From assembly GCA_963784575.1 (NCBI GenBank), contig CAWARU010000001.1, positions 3,762,362 through 3,826,361 on the forward strand: a stretch of 64,000 bases of DNA, in the 5' to 3' direction. Under the pieces are notes generated by a model that did no database searches, was not told the DNA's origin, and worked only from the letters and a program-made list of their open reading frames with translations. This stretch comes from CAWARU01 sp963784575. Its GTDB lineage: Bacteria > Pseudomonadota > Gammaproteobacteria > UBA6186 > Azoamicaceae. Position 1 is the stretch's first letter; each line of letters begins with the position of its first letter. Position numbers and translations under genes: made by a program. Positions 37,282 to 44,483 of this stretch are shown piece by piece.

Positions 37282-37376
37282 CATATTGTCTATATATATG
37301 TCAACAATTAATCTATGCAAGAAAGTAACAATGCAATTCAAATTTACGGGTTAACTATAAAATTAGGAGGTTTCTC

Positions 37377-38199
37377 ATGTTTCTAAGATCCATGCTTCGA
37401 GGGTTAAAGATGCTCTCTTTTATTACGGTAGTAGGTTTTTTAACCATTTCTTTGGTCAATGGTGCTATAGCCAGAACCATTACCGCTCAAATGGACAAGC
37501 AGGCCTTAAAAAGGGATGATCAAGGTCCGGCCCGTGGCAAGCGGCTGGTTCGACCTGAAGACATCCTGCAAGACAAAAACAATGATATGGTGTTATACGG
37601 CATTAAGGTAAGAAAAGGTACCATAGGGGCCTATATGCAAAATGCCCAAGTGTTTTCTTCTCCAAATTCAAGTGAACAGGAAAAGGCCGCGGCCAGAAAA
37701 CTCTTAGTAGAATATGCACCAGATATTCTCGCACTGGAGTTTGATCAGGGAATTCAATGGAAAAATGCCGAAATAGAAAAGAATCATTGAAACTGCGCGT
37801 AAAGATTTTAATGCTGGTCAAGCTTATAAGGCTTCCAAGAATTCCAAGGCTTCCAAAGCTTCGGAAGAGGATAAAAATGCCAGCATTGAAAAAAGTCTGA
37901 CAGGTGAACACAAAACTGTCAGGCCTTCAGAAGTTTTAAATGACAAGGAAAACTATGTGATGATCAATGGTATCAAAGCTAGAAAAGGAACCATAGCGGC
38001 ATTCTCCATTAATGCTCGTACTTTTTCTAAGCCAGTCAATGCGGCAGAAAAAGAGGCTGCCAGAAAACTCTTAATAGAATTAGCGCCTGGCGTTGCTGCT
38101 TTTAATGTAGACAAAGTGGTGAACTTCAAAGATCCAGAAGTTCAAAAAATACTGGAAAAAGGCAGGGCAGAGGTTGAACAGAAATTAAGCAGAAATTGA
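37377..38199 (+). pseudogene. Secreted protein with two tandem homologous domains, frameshifted
   Basis: A strong ribosome site (AGGAGG) precedes the ATG at 37377; a signal peptide follows (MFLRSMLRGLK, hydrophobic core, cleavage near GAIA). Domain 1 reads RPEDILQDKNN, VLYGIKVRKGTIGAYMQNA, AARKLLVEYAPDI. The frame ends at 37790, but the next frame runs through a Lys/Ser linker into a second copy of the same domain (RPSEVLNDKENY, MINGIKARKGTIAAFSINA, AARKLLIELAPGV). Removing one A near 37782-37783 gives EKIIETARKDF and joins both. The domain is unrecognised. It may be regulated by the divergent LysR gene. Confidence 0.7.
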
Positions 38200-38257
38200 G
38201 GTAGAGACTGAGTAAGTTAAAATGTTGGAGGTAGAAGTGTTTGAATAGTAGTTATTC

Positions 38258-39229
38258 TCAGCCAATGTATCGTTTGATAATGACTTCAATCAAATCATGA
38301 TAAGCCATTCCCTTATTTTTTGATAATATTACTATATCTGAATGTTCAGGATGCAATCCAGGGATGGGATTGGCTTCCAGAAAATATGGTTCATGACTTA
38401 TATTTGAGCGAATATCAATTCTGCCGAGGTCTTTACATCGTAATGCGCGCCAAGATTTTAATGCAATTTCGGACGCCTGCAGCGCCTCGATATCCTCTGG
38501 AAATTCATGTTGGATAAAATCCTTGGCAAAAACTTTATTGCGGCGTGTGTAGGCATGCTGTTCAGCTTTTTCATTAAATTTAAATTCCATGATTCCAATT
38601 ACTTGTGCATCATCGCCTGTTCCCATGACCCCAACAGTAAATTCACGCCCCGGCAAATAACTTTCTATCAATACCGGCTGTTTAAATTGCCTCAATAACC
38701 TTAAGCAGTGCTTGGATAGGGATTCAAAATTTTCAATATAAGATGCTTCATTCACGCCAAGACTTCGCCCGCCTCTTAAGGGCTTTATAAAGACTGGATA
38801 ATGCAGATGCAAATGTACTTCGTCTAGCTCTTCTTCTTTTTCCACTATAAAGAAATCGGCTGTTCGAATGCCAAAATCTTTGATCAAGCGTTTTGTTAGT
38901 GCTTTATCAGTACATATGGCAAGGGTTACTGGATCTGAGAAAGTATAGGGTATCTGATAAGCATCGAGTAATGAAGGGACTAATGCTTCACGACCCGAAC
39001 CGTAAGTTCCATCTGCTAAATTAAATACCAAATCCCATCGTGCACCGGAATCTAGTTTTTTAATGAGATCATTAACATTTCCGATAGGACTCGCTTTATG
39101 CCCCAGAGTTTGTAGAGCAGAACTGACAGCGGCGAGTGTGGCTGAATTGATAATACTGGAAGCATCTGATTCATGAAATCCTTGACTGACATAATCAACT
39201 GGTAAATTGTAGGTTATGCCAATATGCAT
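38258..39229 (-). CDS. D-alanine-D-alanine ligase-like ATP-grasp protein
   Basis: About 323 residues from the ATG at 39229, which begins two bases after the stop of the Nudix gene. Features of the ATP-grasp fold include YGSGREALVPSLLDA near 70, the Lys loop FIKPLRGGRSLGVN near 155, ESYLPGREFTVGVMG, and the metal site DIRSN plus FLEANPIPGL. This order matches DdlB-type enzymes, though several loops differ and a true ddl cannot be asserted. Such enzymes form a peptide-like bond with ATP. It is translationally coupled with the Nudix gene, suggesting a shared small-molecule pathway. Confidence 0.8.
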   Translation of the reverse strand: MHIGITYNLPVDYVSQGFHESDASSIINSATLAAVSSALQTLGHKASPIGNVNDLIKKLDSGARWDLVFNLADGTYGSGREALVPSLLDAYQIPYTFSDPVTLAICTDKALTKRLIKDFGIRTADFFIVEKEEELDEVHLHLHYPVFIKPLRGGRSLGVNEASYIENFESLSKHCLRLLRQFKQPVLIESYLPGREFTVGVMGTGDDAQVIGIMEFKFNEKAEQHAYTRRNKVFAKDFIQHEFPEDIEALQASEIALKSWRALRCKDLGRIDIRSNISHEPYFLEANPIPGLHPEHSDIVILSKNKGMAYHDLIEVIIKRYIG

Positions 39230-39231
39230 TC

Positions 39232-39711
39232 TTACCACCTTCCTGTCATTTGGATTTTTTGCAGATATTCTTCAATTCTACGTTTGGTTGCAGGCGTAAT
39301 ATCTTCAGGAAGTGCATCAAAAGAGAACCATTTACATTCTTCAATTTCTGGCGAACTTGAAGCCTCTTCACTAAAAGCCTTGACTACATAGAAAAAGACA
39401 AAATCATCTCTGTTTCTAAAAGAGGAATGATAAATACCAACTAATTCTGGATCTGTGGCAGCTTTGATCCCCGCTTCTTCATAAATTTCGCGTTTGATGG
39501 CATCTAATGGTAATTCTCCCTTGTCAACTTCTCCCCCTATCGTATACCATCCCGGACTGTAACTGTGTCGTATTAATAGGACTTCGTTCTCTCTCACCAC
39601 CAGTGCTCTGGCGCCAACGACCTTTCCATGTAGCAGGTAAATTAATCGATAGCGGAGCGTCCATACAAAATGCAAGCAATAAGCGATAGACTTTTTTAGG
39701 ATACGAAACAT
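39232..39711 (-). CDS. Nudix hydrolase
   Basis: 159 residues. A complete Nudix box is present: GGEVDKGELPLDAIKREIYE followed by EAGI, matching GX5EX7REUXEEXGU. The N-terminal 30 residues are hydrophobic/aromatic (YCLHFVWTLRYRLIYLLHG), possibly a membrane-associated helix. Nudix enzymes cleave nucleoside diphosphates linked to another group; the substrate is unknown here. It immediately precedes the ATP-grasp gene. Confidence 0.88.
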   Translation of the reverse strand: MFRILKKSIAYCLHFVWTLRYRLIYLLHGKVVGARALVVRENEVLLIRHSYSPGWYTIGGEVDKGELPLDAIKREIYEEAGIKAATDPELVGIYHSSFRNRDDFVFFYVVKAFSEEASSSPEIEECKWFSFDALPEDITPATKRRIEEYLQKIQMTGRW

Positions 39712-39754
39712 ATATAGTCAAACAGCAGAAGCGCTCTCCAATGAAGATTTCATG

Positions 39755-40051
39755 TTATGATTTCATGGCAATGATATCGATTTTTTCTATTTGAGGCGGT
39801 TTTGCCAAAAGCTCATTCGCTTTTGCCATCAACTGTTTGGCAACTTCTCCTGTCAAATGAGCATTTCGCCCGTTTTCATCGCTAAAGGTGTCAAAGATAC
39901 CAAAACTGGATTGATTAAGACGCAGTGCAAACCATAAGTTAGTGGCAGGTTCATTTTGAACGATTGATAAACCTTGATTCAAAAAGTCTTCCAGAGCCTG
40001 TTCTTTGCCTGGTTTCGCATCCAAACGGACCCATAATGCGAGTTTATCCAT
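39755..40051 (-). CDS. Antibiotic biosynthesis monooxygenase-like (ABM/YgiN) protein
   Basis: The ATG at 40051 follows an excellent ribosome site (GGAGGTGAT). The 98-residue protein fits a dimeric alpha-beta ABM fold: LALWVRLDAKPGKEQALEDF, NLWFALRLNQSSFGIFDTF, then SDENGRNAHLTGEVAKQLM. E. coli YgiN is a quinol monooxygenase of this fold. Cofactor-free oxygenase activity is a family property; the substrate is unknown. The gene is 43 bases upstream of the Nudix gene on the same strand, so the three form a likely operon. Confidence 0.85.
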   Translation of the reverse strand: MDKLALWVRLDAKPGKEQALEDFLNQGLSIVQNEPATNLWFALRLNQSSFGIFDTFSDENGRNAHLTGEVAKQLMAKANELLAKPPQIEKIDIIAMKS

Positions 40052-40524
40052 AATATCACCTCCCATGTGTTGTAATGACGGCAAGTCATAACGCTTATAA
40101 CTCGGATAAATAGTATAACTCGTTTGAGCAGTATAATGTATCAAAGATCTTTCTCTGCAGCGAATTTTTCATCATAACTTGCTGTGCCAGTAGTCGCTTC
40201 TTTCTCTGCGTCCTCTGCATCTATTTCGGATGCGGATACCTCTTTAGACAGCTTTTCAATTTGGGGCATTTCGGTTCTATAGAAGAAGTAGTAACTGACA
40301 TAAATATACTTCCAATAATATTTTGTATTCAAAAAATTTGTATTATCATCATTAATCCTGTATTTTAACAGTCTTTAAGCTAGAACCCAATATTCAAATT
40401 GATACAATTTGATACAATAGGCGTAATTAAAGATGAGTTAATATACTAACTTTTACATTTTGCAAAAAACATCAAAAACGTCATAAACATCATAGGGTCA
40501 ACATATTACTAGGAGGTTTTTATT
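40052..40524. other. Intergenic region with one doubtful small frame
   Basis: A minus-strand frame at 40141-40332 could encode up to 63 residues (from 40269: MPQIEKLSKEVSASEIDAED and on), but it lacks a ribosome site. The rest up to the TraB-like gene is AT-rich and contains a repeated TTGATACAAT string near 40400. A promoter for the TraB-like gene should be here. Confidence 0.3.
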
Positions 40525-41742
40525 ATGGCATACCCTGCTGAATTATTTTTAGATCATCCCCGCAAAGAACCCAATTTGTTCCAATGTGAAAAAGACGGAA
40601 ATTCCTTTCTTCTTTTTGGAACCTATCATGTAATGCCCTTATCTGTCATTCCAGATGAATATCTTGAGGTTATGAAGCAGGCAGATAGATTAATTCTGGA
40701 ATCAGTGCATAAACGCCGAACTGAAGAATCGTTAATCAAAGCCGGGTTGCTTCATGCTGCGGAGCAAGACAAAGCTGTCTATGAAAAGCTTACTCCCATG
40801 GCCCGAGAAATTCTCTTAAACGCTCTTAAGTTATTTGCACCCCGTCATGAATTACCGCCCATCCCACTCACCCGAGTTGTTTTAGAACGTGCAATCTGGT
40901 TCGCAAGATTTTGCATCAATTATGGAGGTATGGATAGTTGTCTAGAAAATTTAGGATTTCCTCTAGTGCTTGGATTAGAAACAGATGAATCTATCGATTT
41001 CGATGCAATCACAATTGATGAACTTAATAATAGTTTAGAAGGAAGTTTTGGCTGTTTAAAAAACCCACCTGAATATCCGGAGGAAGTTCTGGTTCCTATG
41101 GATCAATATTTAGCGGGAAATACCTTATACAACCCAGGCTACTGCAATAGTCAAGAGCAAGATGACTTTGTATGGTCGAGAAATAACACTTGGATGCCCG
41201 AGATTTTGCGTCAGCATGCCCTGGGAGGCAAAGCACTGATAGCGGTTGGTCACACGCATTTAGTGGGCACTACTGGTTTGCTTTGTTTATTACAACAAGC
41301 TGGCTTTAAAATAACTCAATATGTTGCTTCTGAAAAAATATTTGAACCTTTCATACCAGAACTCCTTTTCAAGCCAAATGCAGAAAATTACGCCATTGCA
41401 AAAAGAATTGAAATAGTGATGGATGAAATAATAGAGAAAAGACACAGCTCTGTTGTGAATGGAGATGTACCTGAAGGTGATGGCATTGTAAAGCTTATAC
41501 AAGATAAAACGGATAAAAATAAACCAGATAAAACCGCAAAGGCTTCCATATCCTACCCAGCACTTTCTGATGTTCAATATTCTGTTTATAGCTTAATGAT
41601 GCAATATTGGGAGCCAGTAGTGCCAGTTGTATTTTCAAAAATATATCCAAACAGAAAAAATGAATCTGAATCGGAATTGGAATTGGAACAAAGTAAAGAG
41701 AACACAGTTGAAAAATCTAAGGTGGCAGATCTCAGCGCCTAA
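40525..41742 (+). CDS. TraB/GumN (Tiki-like) family protein
   Basis: 405 residues; the ATG follows AGGAGG. The N-terminal GTYHVMPLSVIP (residues 32-43) and LILESVHKRR match the GxxH and LxxE elements of the TraB/GumN family, and GHTHLVGTTGLLCLLQQAGF near 240 matches its C-terminal GxxH motif. TraB/GumN proteins relate to Tiki metalloproteases, with His/Glu ligands for metal. There is no signal peptide, unlike many bacterial GumN proteins, and a tail of about 130 residues rich in Lys/Glu is added. Its function in bacteria is unresolved. It overlaps the convergent ABC permease by 11 bases. Confidence 0.78.
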   Translation: MAYPAELFLDHPRKEPNLFQCEKDGNSFLLFGTYHVMPLSVIPDEYLEVMKQADRLILESVHKRRTEESLIKAGLLHAAEQDKAVYEKLTPMAREILLNALKLFAPRHELPPIPLTRVVLERAIWFARFCINYGGMDSCLENLGFPLVLGLETDESIDFDAITIDELNNSLEGSFGCLKNPPEYPEEVLVPMDQYLAGNTLYNPGYCNSQEQDDFVWSRNNTWMPEILRQHALGGKALIAVGHTHLVGTTGLLCLLQQAGFKITQYVASEKIFEPFIPELLFKPNAENYAIAKRIEIVMDEIIEKRHSSVVNGDVPEGDGIVKLIQDKTDKNKPDKTAKASISYPALSDVQYSVYSLMMQYWEPVVPVVFSKIYPNRKNESESELELEQSKENTVEKSKVADLSA

Positions 41743-42514
41743 AAGACATCATGTTCCCAGACTCATAGCGCTTAAGCCCAAAATTGAACAGGAAACAGGC
41801 GAGAGCGAAGAAAATCAAGGTGCCGCTCAGGGTCCACCATAAATGCTGTATTATTCCGGTTCGGATAAACTCAACCGGAAAGAAGCTTAAGAAGCCGACC
41901 GGCAGCAGGGTGAAGGTAAGCATTCGGAAAGCGCCTTTGAAAGCAGTGCTGGGCTGTGTTGCCATGATGGCGGCATTCAGATTTAATTCTCGGGCAAAAT
42001 CGTAGGCATCTTTCATGAAAAAACCGATGCAGTGTAGGTATAGTATCAATGCAAAAGTAAATAGGGTGCCAGTCAGCAATATCAGAAGTACACTGAAAAA
42101 TGACTCCGTGAAATAACCTGAATAGCAAATTAATAATATCCCAGTTAAAACTTCCCCAAGGGATGTGATATCACCTTTCGATAATGCAACATTCAAAATG
42201 ATATTTTTTGGCTGCAGCAGAAAGGTATCCAATTGATTGTTTTCAATGTAACGCGGTAACTGCTTCAAACCATAGAAAAAGGCATCGACAAACCCGAGAG
42301 AAAAGGCTACCAAGCCATACATGAAGACCATATCGTTGAAATGCCATCCATGAACGCTCTGGTATTTTGCAAAGAAGAATTTCCATGTCATGAGCATTAA
42401 TATTTGTTTTAAGACAATAATTAAGATGCTGAACAAGAATGCAGTTCTGTGAGCAAGTGAGAGCTTAAAATTGAGCAGTATGGCAGATTTTATAAAGTGA
42501 AAATGCGAGCCCAT
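41732..42514 (-). CDS. ABC-2 type permease (second subunit)
   Basis: The ATG at 42514 overlaps the preceding stop (TAATG), which fixes the start better than the longer in-frame extension. About 260 residues with six hydrophobic segments (for example AFLFSILIIVLKQILMLM, MVFMYGLVAFSLGFVD, VLLILLTGTLFTFALILYL). It matches the ABC-2/DUF990 group where two permeases and one ATPase form an exporter. With the next two genes it forms a three-gene operon. The substrate is unknown. Confidence 0.82.
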   Translation of the reverse strand: MGSHFHFIKSAILLNFKLSLAHRTAFLFSILIIVLKQILMLMTWKFFFAKYQSVHGWHFNDMVFMYGLVAFSLGFVDAFFYGLKQLPRYIENNQLDTFLLQPKNIILNVALSKGDITSLGEVLTGILLICYSGYFTESFFSVLLILLTGTLFTFALILYLHCIGFFMKDAYDFARELNLNAAIMATQPSTAFKGAFRMLTFTLLPVGFLSFFPVEFIRTGIIQHLWWTLSGTLIFFALACFLFNFGLKRYESGNMMSFRR

Positions 42515-43299
42515 TAACCACCCTCCAAGACAAAGGCATTCATGCACTTTCGATACAGAAACACAATCAGAGTCGATATTAAAACCATCCAAATTCCAAA
42601 GTTTAAGAATGCTGTTTCGAGAGCGATAGAATTGCCTAAAATGAAACTCGCTGGCCACCACAGGATCCAGGGATAAGGGGTCATGAAACAAAAATTTCTA
42701 AAACTTTCTGAATAAAATTCAAGTGGCACGATCAAGCCGCCAAAGCAAAAGGTTGCAGTGAGATTCAGATATATTAGATTTTGTATTTCGGTGAACCAAA
42801 ATGCGAAGAGCCCAATCAAAATACCTATCATTGTATATAGAATGATGCTCAAAATAGCGAATACAGAACCTATTAGCCAGCTGCTTAGCGTTCCCGGGAT
42901 TTCATGAGTCAACAGGAACCCAATACAAAGACAAAGGGCCCCGAGTTCTAGAAATAAAACAAAAGAGATGCCAGCGCATTCACAAAGCCGAATCCAGAGA
43001 TAGTGCATGGGGCGCAGCAAAGAGTAGGTGATTTGACCGGACTGAATATCTTCGGAAATTCGAAAGGCCACTGGAAATGTCGATAAGATGATCCATTCGG
43101 TGATGGCCAGGTACCAAAAGCGATTTGGGTTTTGGTCCACGCTCTGAAATACCTGATAGAAAAGAAATATCACAGTGGGATAGAGAATCAGTCGGCCGAG
43201 CATTTTGCTTTTTTGGGCGAGTAGCTGTCTGATGGAAATTTTGATACTTGCAAGATACTTATTATTGTTCATGATAATACTGAATTGCTCATTGCTCAT
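42514..43299 (-). CDS. ABC-2 type permease (first subunit)
   Basis: About 261 residues from the ATG at 43299 inside the 7-base repeat array; the ATG at 43272 (MNNNKYLASIKISI) is an alternative start lacking a better ribosome site. Six hydrophobic segments (LILYPTVIFLFYQVF, FVLFLELGALCLCIGFLL, IGSVFAILSIILYTMIG, LIYLNLTATFCFGGLIVP and others) fit the DUF990-type permease. The start is unusual: it lies within a repeat whose every unit contains ATG, so expression could change with copy number. Confidence 0.8.
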   Translation of the reverse strand: MSNEQFSIIMNNNKYLASIKISIRQLLAQKSKMLGRLILYPTVIFLFYQVFQSVDQNPNRFWYLAITEWIILSTFPVAFRISEDIQSGQITYSLLRPMHYLWIRLCECAGISFVLFLELGALCLCIGFLLTHEIPGTLSSWLIGSVFAILSIILYTMIGILIGLFAFWFTEIQNLIYLNLTATFCFGGLIVPLEFYSESFRNFCFMTPYPWILWWPASFILGNSIALETAFLNFGIWMVLISTLIVFLYRKCMNAFVLEGG

Positions 43300-43339
43300 T
43301 GCTCATTGCTCATTGCTCATTGCTCATTGCTCATTGCTC
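43284..43339 (-). repeat. 8 x 7-base tandem repeat carrying start codons
   Basis: Eight exact copies of ATTGCTC (GAGCAAT on the coding strand) fill the 45-base space between the ATPase stop and the start of the first permease and extend into that start. On the coding strand each unit contains ATGAGCA, so each has an ATG that opens a five-codon frame ending in TGA (MSNEQ) until the last one, which runs into the permease. A 7-base unit changes reading frame with each gained or lost copy. Confidence 0.9.
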
Positions 43340-43344
43340 ATCAT

Positions 43345-44364
43345 TCATCGTTTTTCCTGATACAGAGTCTGGATGATCGCTTCAAGCGGCGGTCCTTCAA
43401 TCGACATGTCCTTAACAGTAAATTGCTCTAGAAGCAAGGAGACAATTTTTTCGACCGAATGAAAGCTGAGATCCACTTCAATTTTCAGATGATGTGGAGA
43501 CTGCTCTAAGATATCTGTTCCGAGTTTTTCCCAGTGTATTTGCTCTTCTTCTAAGGCAAGCGTAAGCACTTTCTTTCGGATGTAGCGTCTTTTAAGATTC
43601 TGTAAACTGTCGTCGAGAATGATATTGCCTTGGTCGATAATGATAACGCGATCACAGACTTTTTCTATATCATCAGTATCGTGAGAGGTGAGCAATAAAG
43701 TGACACCTTGTTGTAGGGATTGCTTGCGAAGCAGATCTCGGATGATGGTCTTGGCAGTAATGTCCAAACCAATGGTCGGTTCGTCCAAAAATAGCACAGT
43801 AGGATTATGAAGCAGGCTTGCAACGAGTTCAGATCGCATTCGTTCTCCAAGAGAGAGTTGCCGCACCGGCTTTTTCAGCAGCTTTTCAATGTCAAATTCT
43901 TTAGTGAGCAGCTTTAAACGGCTGAGATAGAGGGCTTTTGGAATATCGTAAATGGCGGCCAGTAGCTCAAAGGTTTCTTCTACTGGCAAATGAAACCATA
44001 ATTGTGAACGTTGTCCAAAAACAGCTCCAATCTGATAAGCCAATGTCTTGCGATGCAATGCAGGATTTTTGCCAAGCACTTCAACTTGGCCTGAGGTGGG
44101 CTGCATAATCCCCGTTAATATTTTCAGTGTGGTTGATTTTCCAGCACCGTTTGGGCCAATAAAAGCAACTCTTTCCCCTGGTTTCAAATAAAAGCTTATA
44201 TCATTGACAGCATTGATCGCATGATAACTTGGCGATAAATAATTGCTTATTTTAGAGAATAAGTTCTTTTTGGGACTGGGGAGGGGACTTTTAAAACATT
44301 TTCTGAGTTTGTTTACTCTGATGGCAGAGGCTGGTAAGGCTTTTTCATAAGTTTTTGGATCCAT
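43345..44364 (-). CDS. ABC transporter ATP-binding protein (DUF990-associated exporter)
   Basis: 339 residues. Walker A is GPNGAGKST, the signature is LSLGERMRSELV, Walker B is VLFLDEPTIGLD, with Q-loop (IGAVFGQRSQLWF) and H-loop (TSHD). The C-terminal extension of about 75 residues is typical of NatA/DrrA-like exporters. It leads the operon ATPase-permease-permease and should power export of an unknown substrate from the inner membrane. Confidence 0.92.
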   Translation of the reverse strand: MDPKTYEKALPASAIRVNKLRKCFKSPLPSPKKNLFSKISNYLSPSYHAINAVNDISFYLKPGERVAFIGPNGAGKSTTLKILTGIMQPTSGQVEVLGKNPALHRKTLAYQIGAVFGQRSQLWFHLPVEETFELLAAIYDIPKALYLSRLKLLTKEFDIEKLLKKPVRQLSLGERMRSELVASLLHNPTVLFLDEPTIGLDITAKTIIRDLLRKQSLQQGVTLLLTSHDTDDIEKVCDRVIIIDQGNIILDDSLQNLKRRYIRKKVLTLALEEEQIHWEKLGTDILEQSPHHLKIEVDLSFHSVEKIVSLLLEQFTVKDMSIEGPPLEAIIQTLYQEKR

Positions 44365-44483
44365 TTGAGTGAAACCTAGAATACCAGTTAAAATCTATAA
44401 AAATTAGGCACCCTTCATCTTAGAATATCATTTGTAGACTATCAGATGAAGTGTACCTATTTTAATGCAATCCTCTATCAGGA

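Noticed and set aside
40141..40332. A possible 63-residue minus-strand gene upstream of the ABM-like gene
   Set aside because: No ribosome site for either ATG; acidic sequence without family resemblance. Kept only as a note in the intergenic entry.
43284..43339. Short repeat array as a CRISPR
   Set aside because: Seven-base units without spacers cannot be a CRISPR array.
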